Origin: JBCBWG01 sp036804185
GTDB taxonomy: Bacteria > Pseudomonadota > Alphaproteobacteria > Rhizobiales > Hyphomicrobiaceae
DNA length: 60,562 nt
NCBI GenBank assembly: GCA_050330095.1
Contig: JBHJOC010000017.1
Coordinates: 1 to 60,562, forward strand
Direction of reading: 5' to 3'
Shown here: one piece after another, positions 44,334-52,873 of the stretch
How the letters are laid out: every line of letters starts with the position of its first letter
Position numbering within the stretch: position 1 is the first letter of the stretch
Translations under genes and position numbers: made by a program
Notes under the pieces: generated by a model
The model's input: the letters and a program-made list of their open reading frames with translations, nothing else
Database searches by the model: none
What the model was told of the DNA's origin: nothing

Positions 44334-45629
44334 TTAGTCGATCAGACGGACCTGGACCTTGTCTGCAACGTATTCTGGGCACGAGACCGTCAGGCGGATG
44401 TCGTCGTAGTCGCGGTCGCCGCCCGGATCAGACACGCCAGCCGGATGCGGCAGTCCATAACCGTTGCCACCTTGGTTTTGCGGCGGGCGGTCTTCCCAGC
44501 CGAAGTACATGAACTTGCCCTTTGCGCAGACCTTCGTGTGCTTTTGCGGAACCCGGTGGCGCTGGTTGTTGCCCGGGATGAACGCGCCAGCTTCAGTGCG
44601 CACGTTGCAATGCTTGTCTTCGCACAGCACGGTCTCGAGCTGATAGGGCGAGACGTGGTGCTGTTCGACACCGTTCCAGAACGTCGTATCCGTGTACCAG
44701 CTCCAGCAGGCTGTGCTCTTGCCGCCTTGACCAGGTGCACGTCTGTCGAGATGGGTCCGGCAACGCCAGTGGTTGCTGCCCCAGTTGCCAGGGTTCGTTC
44801 TGCTGTTGCGGGTGTTCCACATCATGTAGCTGATCGTTTCATGCTCGAGGCATGTCGGCAGCTTGTGGCGGAACACGCCCGGGCCGTTATGGGCAATCAG
44901 GCGGAAGTCCGAGCGTCCGAAACGGTTCTCCTGGGTTGCAACCGTCATCGTCCAGTTCAGGGCCCACTTGTGGTCGCGTGCCAGGGTGCGTTGAGTTTCG
45001 GCTGCCGCGATTTGGGTGTTCGTCAGACCGGCTTTCTCGTCGGCCGACAGCGGTGTGAACAGGTCGTCGAACTCGGACCGATCCTTCGTGCCTTCGTCGC
45101 TTGCGCGAGTTCCATTCACACCCCAGTTGCGGTCATAGCAGTAGGCCCACACTTGGTTGTAGTCGCCCGCTTCATAGGACAGGTCGACCTTGCTTGGAGG
45201 GCCTGCGACGAGCTTCAAGGTGTAGCCGCGAGCCGTCACGCTCACGTCCATGGGAATGCGATCCATGCCTGGGATGATGCCGAGGATGGCCGTGCGCATC
45301 TCGCCAGACAGCGAAACGGTCACGTCGGTGTCGCTCACGCGCTCGACGCTGGACTGAACGTTTTCGAGGCCGGCCTCGAGGGCCTTCGCTTCTGCAGCAG
45401 CAGCAAGCGCCGATTCCTGATCGCTTGTCGTTTGATTGCCTTGAGAAACGGCCGCCAGTGCAAGCGCGTCGGCCTGGTTTTGAAGCATAGTGCGGGCATT
45501 GTAGATGCGGCCCATGTCGATCGCAGAGCCGATCAGTCCGAACGCGATCAGGGACATGAATGAAAAGATGATCGCGACGGTGCCGCGTTCATCGTTGGAC
45601 CACCTGGTCCAAGGCAGGTTGTGTCGCAT
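44334..45629 (-). CDS. TadG-like membrane-anchored protein with Cys/Trp-rich C-terminus
   Basis: 431 residues. A Tad-like N-terminus, DERGTVAIIFSFM, leads into one membrane helix (about 18-40) and a helical segment of the TadE/TadG type (RTMLQNQADALALAAV). The C-terminal 280 residues are extracytoplasmic and contain at least nine cysteines with many Trp and His (CYDRNWG, CLEH, CRTH, CWSW, CEDKHC, CAKG, CPEY). I do not recognise this domain; disulfides or metal sites are plausible. TadG proteins act in the tight-adherence pilus or envelope, but no tad machinery genes are near. The gene is divergent from another TadG-like gene at 46487 across 857 bases. Confidence 0.82.
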   Translation of the reverse strand: MRHNLPWTRWSNDERGTVAIIFSFMSLIAFGLIGSAIDMGRIYNARTMLQNQADALALAAVSQGNQTTSDQESALAAAAEAKALEAGLENVQSSVERVSDTDVTVSLSGEMRTAILGIIPGMDRIPMDVSVTARGYTLKLVAGPPSKVDLSYEAGDYNQVWAYCYDRNWGVNGTRASDEGTKDRSEFDDLFTPLSADEKAGLTNTQIAAAETQRTLARDHKWALNWTMTVATQENRFGRSDFRLIAHNGPGVFRHKLPTCLEHETISYMMWNTRNSRTNPGNWGSNHWRCRTHLDRRAPGQGGKSTACWSWYTDTTFWNGVEQHHVSPYQLETVLCEDKHCNVRTEAGAFIPGNNQRHRVPQKHTKVCAKGKFMYFGWEDRPPQNQGGNGYGLPHPAGVSDPGGDRDYDDIRLTVSCPEYVADKVQVRLID

Positions 45630-45788
45630 GTGACATCTCCAGTCGGGTTTAATCCGATGTGCTCGGATACTGCGACGTTATCGGCTGGACGTTCTAAAAT
45701 GTTATTGGGATGCTCGGTGAATTCGTCCTCAATTGCAGAGGTTTCCGTTATCGTTTGTTTAGCCCTAGTTGCGGATAATTCTATCTAT

Positions 45789-45801
45789 GTTTTCCGAAAA
45801 C
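45789..45801. promoter_or_regulatory. Palindrome, possible operator
   Basis: GTTTTC and GAAAAC flank a single C, within the A+T-rich spacer, 160 bases upstream of the minus-strand TadG-like start. Confidence 0.35.
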
Positions 45802-46412
45802 GTGACAGTCTCGGCATCGCGGTGATGAGGTGCTGGGCAGGATGCAGGCCGGACGGTGAGTTGCCGCCCAGTTGCTCGACGCACCTCGAATCTGCTGATT
45901 TTGCTGGCCTTCTCTCTATTTTGACTGGGTGAGGATCGGCTGGTCTAGCGTCGCCTCGCACGATCAACGGGCAGTCAAGAGCCTCAGCGATACAGCGTTC
46001 ACTATGAGGTTGACTCGGTTAACACGGGCTCGCTAGGCCAAGAGCAATTATTCGGTTTCATCGATTTTCGTGAGTGACCCGAGGACCTGACAGCAATAGT
46101 CGCATCGGTGGAAATTTTGAATTGGTATATTTTTTCTAAACGAGAAGTGGATCGACCTGCAATGCCCATTCATGTCTTGCGACTTTTTGTGGTGTTCGGT
46201 TTTGTGCAGTTGTTGATCCGTGAGGCGATCTGAGAATCTCGTTAACAGTTTGTTGCGTCACTGCGCGCGTGCATCGGCCGGATAAAAAACAATCAGAATC
46301 AATGATCTGTATGTGAGTCCTTGTCGGGATCGTCAGGTTTCCATCGCTAGCCGATATCGTGCCCCGGAGCAGAAGTGGCGACCGTGGACGATTTCATCAG
46401 ATTCGGTTCGGA

Positions 46413-46441
46413 TTGCGACTTGGCCGCCCAGTGTATGTTAT
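46413..46441 (+). promoter_or_regulatory. Candidate promoter of the second TadG-like gene
   Basis: TTGCGA at 46413-46418 and TGTTAT at 46436-46441 with a 17-base spacer; each box matches the sigma-70 consensus at four of six positions. The leader would be about 40 nt and carries AAGGAGAGG before the ATG. Confidence 0.4.
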
Positions 46442-46486
46442 CACCCGGCCATGTAGCGCTCTTCTCGAAGTAAGGAGAGGTGTGCG

Positions 46487-47782
46487 ATGATCAGAACAAT
46501 AAACATGCCGGGACCAGCGACGCGAGCGTCAATTAAGTGGTTCATTTCCGATCGGGAAGGCGCTGTCGCCCCGATGTTCGCGGCCGTCGCCTCGATTGCA
46601 CTGATCATGCCGGGCATCGCGCTCGATATCGGCCGCTTCAACACCGAGCGGTTCCGCGTGCAGATGGCTGCGGATGCTGCCGCCATTGCGGGAGCCCGCG
46701 CGTTCGCACTTGACGTGGGCGATCCGGTGCAGGTCGCAACCGATACGTTCAAGGCGAATGCGAGCACGTCGAACGTCACGCCCGTGGTGACGCGCACGTC
46801 GGACGGCGTGTCGGTGACCGCCAACGTTCAGCTCGACACAACGTTCCTCAAGTTCGCTCAGATCAACGAGTTGTCGACGCGGGTCGAGAGCGCGGCGAGC
46901 ACGGTGTTCGAGGAGGTCGCCGGGGGCGCTGCTCCAGGCGGCGACGTGTGCATCCTTCTGATGGATGGCTTCAAGCATCATTCGTTGCTGCTTAATGGCA
47001 GCATGTATCTGTCAGCGCCGTCGTGCGAGGTCCAGGTCAAGTCGACCCGCCAGAACGAGGCAATGATGGTCAATACGAACGTGCATTTCGATGTCGCGAA
47101 GACCTGCGTCGAGGGCAAAGTTCGCCGCAATGGCGGCAACCGAGGGGTTGTGGGTCCGATCGAGGAGAACTGCCGGACCATTGCTGATCCTTTCGTCGGC
47201 AAGCTGCCGGTCCCAACGATCGGGACTTGCAAGCAGCGGCCAAATTTCAACGGCAGCACAGCGAACCTTACACCCGGCACCTACTGCGGGTCCTGGAATT
47301 TCAACGGGAACGTCAAAGATATCGTGCTTTCGCCGGGCGTTTACGTTCTCAACAACTCCGTTTGGACGTTCAATGGGAGGCTGCGTGGCGAAGGCGTGAC
47401 GATCTATTATGCGACGGCGAGTTCCCGCCTGCAGCTCAATGGTCAAGGCTCGATTTCGATCCAGGCACCGACCAGCGGCACCTATGCCGGGATAGTCATG
47501 TACGAGAGTGGTGCGATCACGCAGAAGACGCAAATCACGGTCAATGGCGGATCGAACTCCGTCTGGCGTGGCCTCGTCTACCTGCCAAGCCGCGACATGA
47601 CGTGGAACGGCAACTCGGGTGTCGAGTCGGATGAACTGACGGTGGTGTTCAACTCTCTGATCCTGAACGGCAACACGACCTGGAGGGTGAAGCCGTTCGA
47701 GCAGCGCGGGATCAAGTCGGTCGGCAACGGCAATGGCGCCAACACGACGCGCGTCGTCAAGTCGGTCAAGCTCTCGCCCTGA
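46487..47782 (+). CDS. TadG-like protein with beta-helix-like C-terminus
   Basis: 431 residues from an ATG preceded by AAGGAGAGG. The N-terminus has the TadG-like pattern: SDREGAVAPMFAAVASIALIMPGIALDIGRF, one membrane helix at about 28-48, then a helical pseudopilin-like stretch. After residue 160 the protein has many short Asn/Gly-containing turns (NGSMYLSAPSCEV, NFNGNVKDIVLSPGVYVLNNSVWTFNGR, LNGQGSISI, VNGGSNSVW, LNGNTTW) spaced like rungs of a right-handed beta-helix, with a few cysteines. This suggests an exposed surface domain. It is divergent from the other TadG-like gene and may be co-regulated with it. Confidence 0.83.
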   Translation: MIRTINMPGPATRASIKWFISDREGAVAPMFAAVASIALIMPGIALDIGRFNTERFRVQMAADAAAIAGARAFALDVGDPVQVATDTFKANASTSNVTPVVTRTSDGVSVTANVQLDTTFLKFAQINELSTRVESAASTVFEEVAGGAAPGGDVCILLMDGFKHHSLLLNGSMYLSAPSCEVQVKSTRQNEAMMVNTNVHFDVAKTCVEGKVRRNGGNRGVVGPIEENCRTIADPFVGKLPVPTIGTCKQRPNFNGSTANLTPGTYCGSWNFNGNVKDIVLSPGVYVLNNSVWTFNGRLRGEGVTIYYATASSRLQLNGQGSISIQAPTSGTYAGIVMYESGAITQKTQITVNGGSNSVWRGLVYLPSRDMTWNGNSGVESDELTVVFNSLILNGNTTWRVKPFEQRGIKSVGNGNGANTTRVVKSVKLSP

Positions 47783-47975
47783 GCGGCCCGCGCAGAGGCG
47801 CAGGTGCGCCGCCACAACCATACCCCCTGGCTCGGAAATGGGCGGTGATCATTGGATCGCCGCCCACGCTGCGTTTGATGGCGCTTCAGAGACACCCTTG
47901 CATCGGTGCCGCGCGTTCCCACATCCCATCGTGAACACGCGCCCGTGATGCGCGCCGAGCAGAGGAGCACCACGC

Positions 47976-48653
47976 ATGAACCAGGACGAGCGCGCCCTGA
48001 TTACCGGGCTTTTCGATCGTATGCGCACCATGTCCGGCATCGAGAAAGACCGCGATGCGGCCGATCTCATCTCTCGCGAAATGCGCGACAACCCTGATGC
48101 CGGCTACCTGTTGACACAATCCGTGCTGGTTCAGGATCATGCGCTGGCCGAGGCCGATCGGCGCATCAAGGCTCTGGAAGCTGAAGTCGCGGGGCTCAAG
48201 CAGCGCGGCGGTTCGACTGGTGTCGCCGGAGGCGTCAGTGCTGGCGGTTTTCTCGGTGGTGCGCGGTCCGGCACGCCGGGCGGTGGTTTCGGCAGCGTTC
48301 CCACGGCCGGCGCTGGCCGCAACGACCGCGGCGTCGCGGCGCCCGCAACCCCTTCTCAAGCGGCTCAGCCACCGCAGCGCGGTGGGTTCATGGGGCAGGC
48401 GATGTCGACGGCCATGGGTGTCGCGGGCGGCATGCTGCTCGCGAGTGGCATCTCAAGCTTGTTTTCAAGCAGTGCGAGCGCAACCGAGCCGGTGTCTCAG
48501 CCGACGGATACGGCTGCAGCCGATCAGGCATCAGCTGCGAACCAGCAGCCCGCTGCCGAGGATCCGGCGCTGCAGGACGCAGCCTACGATGACGGGGCAG
48601 ATGACAGCTGGTTCGGTGACGGCGGTGACTGGGGCGGTGACTTCGACGTCTGA
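47976..48653 (+). CDS. DUF2076-family protein
   Basis: 225 residues. The N-terminal 75 residues (MNQDERALITGLFDRMRTMSGIEKDRDAADLI, then LLTQSVLVQDHALAEADRRIKALEAEV) match DUF2076, a helical family with a coiled coil. A Gly/Ala/Pro-rich linker follows, with a hydrophobic patch at about 140-165 (AMSTAMGVAGGMLLASGISSLF) that could be a membrane helix. The tail is acidic and Gly/Trp-rich (DSWFGDGGDWGGDFDV). DUF2076 proteins are common in Alpha- and Gammaproteobacteria and lack an assigned function. It is 193 bases downstream of the TadG-like gene on the same strand. Confidence 0.85.
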   Translation: MNQDERALITGLFDRMRTMSGIEKDRDAADLISREMRDNPDAGYLLTQSVLVQDHALAEADRRIKALEAEVAGLKQRGGSTGVAGGVSAGGFLGGARSGTPGGGFGSVPTAGAGRNDRGVAAPATPSQAAQPPQRGGFMGQAMSTAMGVAGGMLLASGISSLFSSSASATEPVSQPTDTAAADQASAANQQPAAEDPALQDAAYDDGADDSWFGDGGDWGGDFDV

Positions 48654-48700
48654 GCCAGCGCGCCAGAACCGCCGATCAGACGTCCGTTCCGATCCACAAC

Positions 48701-48736
48701 GCCCGCGTTCCACGGACATGTGATCGAAACGCGGGC
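48701..48736. terminator. Hairpin between convergent genes
   Basis: GCCCGCGTT (48701-48709) and AACGCGGGC (48728-48736) form a perfect 9-bp stem with an 18-base loop between the DUF2076 and GNAT genes. No T tract; it may end transcription from both sides. Confidence 0.45.
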
Positions 48737-48766
48737 ACGTGTTGATGGCCGACCCAGATTCTGCGT

Positions 48767-49399
48767 TCAGCCGAAAGGCCTGAGCCAGAACTGCATCTGC
48801 TTATTGGTAGCTGTCGACTGGTCGACGTCGCGCCACGCCAGCGGCGCAATCATCCCGGCTTTTGGCGTGTAGCCACGTGCGCGCCAAAATGGTTCGAGGC
48901 TTCGGGCATTGCCTGGGTTAAGCGGGTGATCTGCAGGGCGGATCACCCCGCAGAATGCGAACACGGCAAAGGGTCGACCGCGTGCTGTGGCGATCGTGCG
49001 TCCACCGTCTTCGCGCAGATCGAAAAAGGCGTGGCCGATGCCGCGGCCTCGATAGCGCGCATCGAGCACGCTTTCACCCAGATAGAAAACCTCGTCAGGC
49101 GCGATGCCGTGCGACTCGAACAATGCCGCAAACGAGTTCGTGTGTGCGCCAAGGGGCGCGGCCGTTGCCGCACCGACGATCTCGTCCTCGGCTTTGGCAA
49201 CAACGAGCACCGCTTCTGGGGACGCAGCATAGTCAGACAAATAAGCCCGCTCGTAGGCTTCGTCGCCGTCGTAGAGATACGGCCACGCGCGGAAAACACG
49301 GCAGCGCAGCGCTGACACGGCGGGCACCGCTTGCGCCACGGCCGAGCCTATGAGCCGCTCGACGGTCAGGGATCCGATGGTGATCGACGCTTGGCTCAT
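48767..49399 (-). CDS. GNAT-family N-acetyltransferase
   Basis: 210 residues from the ATG at 49399; a GTG at 49402 is the alternative. The acetyl-CoA-binding segment DARYRGRGIGHAFFDLRED (motif A, RGxGxG/A) lies at about 112-130, after the beta-4 strand FYLGESVLD. The N-terminal part has VSALRCRVFRAWPYLYDGDEAYERAYL. The C-terminus adds PFWRARGYTPKAGMIAPLAWRD, usual for this subgroup. The acceptor is unknown. It is on the same strand as the SnoaL-like gene upstream (gap 67 bases), possibly co-transcribed. Confidence 0.88.
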   Translation of the reverse strand: MSQASITIGSLTVERLIGSAVAQAVPAVSALRCRVFRAWPYLYDGDEAYERAYLSDYAASPEAVLVVAKAEDEIVGAATAAPLGAHTNSFAALFESHGIAPDEVFYLGESVLDARYRGRGIGHAFFDLREDGGRTIATARGRPFAVFAFCGVIRPADHPLNPGNARSLEPFWRARGYTPKAGMIAPLAWRDVDQSTATNKQMQFWLRPFG

Positions 49400-49466
49400 C
49401 ACGTCAGTCCCGAGGGCGGAGGCGGCGTTCCAGCGCCAACTTTGCTGGTCAGTCTGCGGCGCGACA

Positions 49467-49883
49467 TCACTCGACCATCACCTGCGTGATCCAGTCAGTG
49501 AGGTTGTAGTAGGTGGTGACCCTCGTGATCTCACCGTTGGCGACGGCGAAGAAGGCGCCGCCGGGCAACTGGTACGATTGCCCTCTGGCGGGCGGCAGTC
49601 CATCCTCCGTGGCGTTGTAGACGCCCGTGACGTTGTATTCCGCCGCAGCGCGCGTGCCGTCGTCGGAAACAAAGATCACGACGTCGCTTAACTGCTCGTC
49701 GTAGTGGTGGTGCATGCGCGCCATGAAAGCTGCGAAGCGGTCCCGCCCGATCCGGCGTTCGCCGCCCTGATTGACATCGTGCACGACATCAAGGGCGAGG
49801 CAACCGGCCATTGCTTCGCTATCGCCGGCATTGAACCCCGCATAATAGCGCTCGATCAAGGCTCTGGTTTCAGACTTGCTCAT
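49467..49883 (-). CDS. SnoaL-like / ketosteroid-isomerase-related protein
   Basis: 138 residues from the ATG at 49883; the longer frame from 49973 adds 30 unlikely residues. The fold is the NTF2-like cone: RYYAGFNAGDSEAMAGCLALDVVHDVNQGGERRIGRDRFAAFMARM, then GTRAAAEYNVTGVYNATEDGLPPARGQSYQLPGGAFFAVANGEITRVTTYYN. It closely follows the ketosteroid-isomerase-related family that binds small hydrophobic ligands. No catalytic assignment can be made. Confidence 0.87.
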   Translation of the reverse strand: MSKSETRALIERYYAGFNAGDSEAMAGCLALDVVHDVNQGGERRIGRDRFAAFMARMHHHYDEQLSDVVIFVSDDGTRAAAEYNVTGVYNATEDGLPPARGQSYQLPGGAFFAVANGEITRVTTYYNLTDWITQVMVE

Positions 49884-50009
49884 GGTGGGCCCTGCTGCCT
49901 GTTTCGTGGCGTTGTTTTGAACATCGGCGGTCGCATTCCTGCCCCCTGTGGAGCAGCAGCGCGCGCCCGTCAACGTGCGCCGTCTGGGCGTCCCCGCGCT
50001 CGTCTGGCA

Positions 50010-50678
50010 TCAGCCATCATTGGACAAATGTCTCGCCAGCCAGCGGGCGCAAGCCTCGAACGCATCGACGGCGTCGATCGCCTCTGGCCCGGCCTCGCGG
50101 CCCACTTGCGGATCAAGTCCGCTTTCCGAGATCGCGACCGCGATCATGAGGTTGTCGGCCAGGCCGAAGTCTTCAACGTGCCAGTCAACGCGATCACACT
50201 CACCGATGCGGACTTTGACGTCGTGCAAAGCGGAAGCATCGGAACCGGTCCCGCCCCGCCACAAGCGCGAGCGGGCTGCGAAGTCCTCGGCCACAGCACT
50301 ATAGCCGAGAACGGGACGCTGGAGCGCGCGCATGAACCCAATCTCAAACGCCGTGCCGGCATCGACGCTGACGCCGCGGAACGGCGTCAGGTTCGCGATC
50401 AGGGCGTCGCAGGACCGCATGAGGGCTTCGTTCGTCAGCGAAATCCGGCGCGCAAGTTCAACCGGCGCCAGATCCCCGACCGACAATTCGACATCGAGCG
50501 GAAACACACCCTCGAGCCCGAACTTCGCGAGCATGTCCGTCTTGGTTCGCCCGACGGCCACGGCATTCGGCATGAACACATCTGGCCCTGCAAGGTAGAC
50601 GCGCGGCCTGACGGCGCGGTTTTCGGGGCGCTCGGTTTCCGCTGCATGATGTCGGGTGGTCTGCACAATCGTTCTCAT
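50010..50678 (-). CDS. Nucleoside 2-deoxyribosyltransferase
   Basis: 222 residues. The family exchanges the base of 2'-deoxyribonucleosides. Core segments are RVYLAGPDVF (about 26-35), MLAKFGLEGVFPLD, ISLTNEALMRSCDALIANLTPFRGVSVDAGTAFEIGFMRAL and PVLGYSAV. The expected nucleophilic glutamate is in GTAFEIGFM, and the aspartate in SVDAGTAFE fits substrate binding. The N-terminal 25 residues are variable. Its start codon shares ATGA with the stop of a small upstream frame (50675-50884), so the two could be coupled. Confidence 0.9.
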   Translation of the reverse strand: MRTIVQTTRHHAAETERPENRAVRPRVYLAGPDVFMPNAVAVGRTKTDMLAKFGLEGVFPLDVELSVGDLAPVELARRISLTNEALMRSCDALIANLTPFRGVSVDAGTAFEIGFMRALQRPVLGYSAVAEDFAARSRLWRGGTGSDASALHDVKVRIGECDRVDWHVEDFGLADNLMIAVAISESGLDPQVGREAGPEAIDAVDAFEACARWLARHLSNDG

Positions 50679-50884
50679 CTGGGGCCGGGTCGCCAGGGCG
50701 CGCCAGAGCGTCGGCGCGCTTCGGTGAGCGTGGTGTGATCCACAACTTTGGCCTCGATTTTTGATCCGTCAACAGCCAGACGGTCGAGCGGCTGAGGCTC
50801 GCGCGTCCTTGCATTGGCACGGACGGACGCGACCGCTACCGTTATCCTGACCACGCGATTCGGTTCGTTCTCCGAGCGAGGCAT
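50675..50884 (-). CDS. Possible small protein coupled to the deoxyribosyltransferase
   Basis: 69 codons from an ATG at 50884, or 76 from 50905. The stop TGA overlaps the next gene's ATG as ATGA, as in coupled operons. I recognise no family; the sequence includes PLDRLAVDGSKIEAKVVDHTTL. Its third-position composition is less G+C-biased than nearby genes and it faces the divergent gene at 50888, so it may be spurious. Confidence 0.3.
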   Translation of the reverse strand: MPRSENEPNRVVRITVAVASVRANARTREPQPLDRLAVDGSKIEAKVVDHTTLTEARRRSGAPWRPGPR

Positions 50885-50887
50885 GAC

Positions 50888-51661
50888 ATGCAGTTTTCGG
50901 TTCATTTCGAGAACACCGATGGCACGGGACCGCGCTCCGGCCCGGTCACGGTCGGCTGGCTTTTCACCAGCACGAAGGGATCGATCATCTACGATCCGCC
51001 GCAGAGGGTGCGCTCAGCCGACCTCAACCGCACGCACGCGAAATCGGCATCGCGGTGCCCGGCCGTCATTAATCTTGAAAGCCGCTATTTCGAGATCAAA
51101 TGCCCCTATGACCTCAAATTGGAATTTGTTCGCGATGGGAACGGCAGACCCGACCTGAGAAATCAGCTCGGCGATTCCAGTCCAATCAGAGTGAAGAAGC
51201 TGCGCGAGCAAATAGTTTTGGTTGCTGAAAGCGAATGGCGGTATCGCGATCGTCCAACTCTGCAGATGATGCTCCCATATATATTCATTGCGGACGAACC
51301 CGTATATCTCTCGCAGGTGGCACCATTCCTCCACTATGCGCCAGAACCACTACCTGGAACAATTTTTGGCGGGCGCTTCCCGATCAACGTTTGGCCGCGG
51401 CCGCTGATGTGGGCATTCGAGTGGCATGATATCACGCGACCGCTGGTGCTTCGGCGCGGCGACCCGCTGTTCTATGTGCAGTTCGAGACCTACCCGCAGG
51501 ATCGTGGCGTGCAGGTCGTCGAGGCCGAGGAAACGCCGGAACTGCGGGATTATCTCGACAGGATCAGCGGCGCAGTCAACTTCGTCAATCAGACGTTCAG
51601 CTTGTTCAAGGCGGCAGAAGCCGTCCGGCCCGAGCGGCTCGTCGTTCCAGCCAAACGGTAG
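50888..51661 (+). CDS. Unrecognised 257-residue protein
   Basis: 257 residues from the ATG at 50888. I see no signal peptide, membrane helix or known catalytic motif. The protein is rich in aromatic and beta-type segments: GWLFTSTKGSIIYDPP, SRYFEIKCPYDLKLEFVRD, PYIFIADEPVYLSQVAPFLHY, GRFPINVWPRPLMWAFEWHD and PLFYVQFETYPQDRG. The last part is helical (TPELRDYLDRISGAVNFVNQTFSLFKAAEA). It reminded me of poorly characterised marine-phage proteins, from memory only. It is 57 bases ahead of sbcD, so transcription together with sbcDC is possible. Confidence 0.75.
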   Translation: MQFSVHFENTDGTGPRSGPVTVGWLFTSTKGSIIYDPPQRVRSADLNRTHAKSASRCPAVINLESRYFEIKCPYDLKLEFVRDGNGRPDLRNQLGDSSPIRVKKLREQIVLVAESEWRYRDRPTLQMMLPYIFIADEPVYLSQVAPFLHYAPEPLPGTIFGGRFPINVWPRPLMWAFEWHDITRPLVLRRGDPLFYVQFETYPQDRGVQVVEAEETPELRDYLDRISGAVNFVNQTFSLFKAAEAVRPERLVVPAKR

Positions 51662-51718
51662 CGTTGGCGACCGACCAGATCAAAAGGTCGTTGTCAGGTG
51701 AGCTTGTAAAGAGAGCCC

Positions 51719-52873
51719 ATGCTTATTCTCCACACGGCTGATTGGCATCTTGGGCGCCAATTCGAGGGGCATTCGCTCTCTGCGGATTTCGAGCACGTTT
51801 TGGAGCAGGTCTTTGCGATCCTTATAGACCGGGCCGTGGACGTCCTAATTATTGCTGGTGATATTTTTGATCGGTCTTCGCCTCCGGAAACGGCGGTTCG
51901 GCTTTTCAATTGCTTTATCAACCGGGTTTCATCGGAGACCAAAGCGAAAGTCGTGCTAATCGCAGGCAATCACGATTCAGCTGACCGCATCGCGGCCATG
52001 GCGATGTTTGCCGACGGCCGCAAGGCGCTTGTTCGCGGCTCGGTCTCGGCGCGCAACGCGCCATTGCTACTCGAGAGCGGCGGTCGCTCGCTTGCGATTT
52101 CGGCGTTGCCGTTTGCAATGGAGTTTACTGCCCGCGAGGTGTTCGCAGATTTGACGATCGCGACACCGGAAGACGTGCTGAAGGCGCAGATTGCTGCAGC
52201 ACGCGCCGAAGTCCCAGAGCACGCACTGTGGATCGTTGTCGCCCACGCATTCGTGTCTGGAGGGTCGGTGTCCGACGTCGAACGACGGCTCACGCGCTCT
52301 GTTGGCGGGGTTGAAACCGTCTCCGCGGACGCCTTTGGCGGCGCTGCCTACGTTGCGCTGGGGCACCTTCACCGCGCCCAGTCGGTCAGCGCACCGCATA
52401 TTCGCTATGCAGGCTCCCTATTGCCATTCAGCTTCGACGAAGAAGGCAACGACAAGTCCGTGACGCTCATTGACGTGAACGACGACGGCACCATCGGAAT
52501 CGATGCAGTACCAATCACCCCGAGGCGCAAGGTTCGAACCCTTCGCGGCGCGTTCGATTGGGTCCTGTCCCTCGAACCATCCGACGATTTCGTGCGCATC
52601 GTCTTGACCGATAGCGAACGCCGGATCGACCCGATGAAGCGGATCCGGGAACGTTTCCCGTTCGCGTGCGCACTCACCTATGCCCGTGACGAGCCGCCGA
52701 GCGCCGTCGACATGAAAGGTCGTGCCGCGGTCGCGGCACGCGACCCCGTCGATGTTGTTGTGCAGTTCGTCACCAGCATCCGCGGCGAAGACTTGTCGGA
52801 TGCGGAACGACACCTGGTCGAGGCGGAGCTTGCCGCGCTTGCCACGGTTCGTATCGATGAGGCCGCCGCATGA
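51719..52873 (+). CDS. sbcD: Exonuclease SbcCD subunit D
   Basis: 384 residues of the Mre11-like metallophosphoesterase. The phosphoesterase motifs run HTADWHLGRQ (residues 4-13), AGDIFDRSSP, IAGNHDS, AHAFV and GHLHRAQ, which together supply the manganese ligands. The C-terminal capping region is usual in length. With SbcC it forms a complex that opens hairpins and trims double-strand ends. The stop overlaps the sbcC start by four bases. Confidence 0.95.
   Translation: MLILHTADWHLGRQFEGHSLSADFEHVLEQVFAILIDRAVDVLIIAGDIFDRSSPPETAVRLFNCFINRVSSETKAKVVLIAGNHDSADRIAAMAMFADGRKALVRGSVSARNAPLLLESGGRSLAISALPFAMEFTAREVFADLTIATPEDVLKAQIAAARAEVPEHALWIVVAHAFVSGGSVSDVERRLTRSVGGVETVSADAFGGAAYVALGHLHRAQSVSAPHIRYAGSLLPFSFDEEGNDKSVTLIDVNDDGTIGIDAVPITPRRKVRTLRGAFDWVLSLEPSDDFVRIVLTDSERRIDPMKRIRERFPFACALTYARDEPPSAVDMKGRAAVAARDPVDVVVQFVTSIRGEDLSDAERHLVEAELAALATVRIDEAAA

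Larger units (their letters stand above)
45630..46486. other. Long A+T-rich gap between divergent TadG-like genes
   Basis: 857 bases with no supportable gene and clearly lower G+C than the surroundings (22 of 60 at 46081-46140). A 13-base near-palindrome GTTTTC-C-GAAAAC lies at 45789-45801. A promoter candidate is at 46413-46441. The rest shows T-rich runs, for example near 46130, that could bind nucleoid proteins or encode a small RNA. Confidence 0.5.

Noticed and set aside
44316..45563. A 415-codon plus-strand frame opposite the Cys-rich TadG-like gene
   Set aside because: The minus-strand gene has a proper TadG-type N-terminus; the antisense frame lacks a ribosome site and domains.
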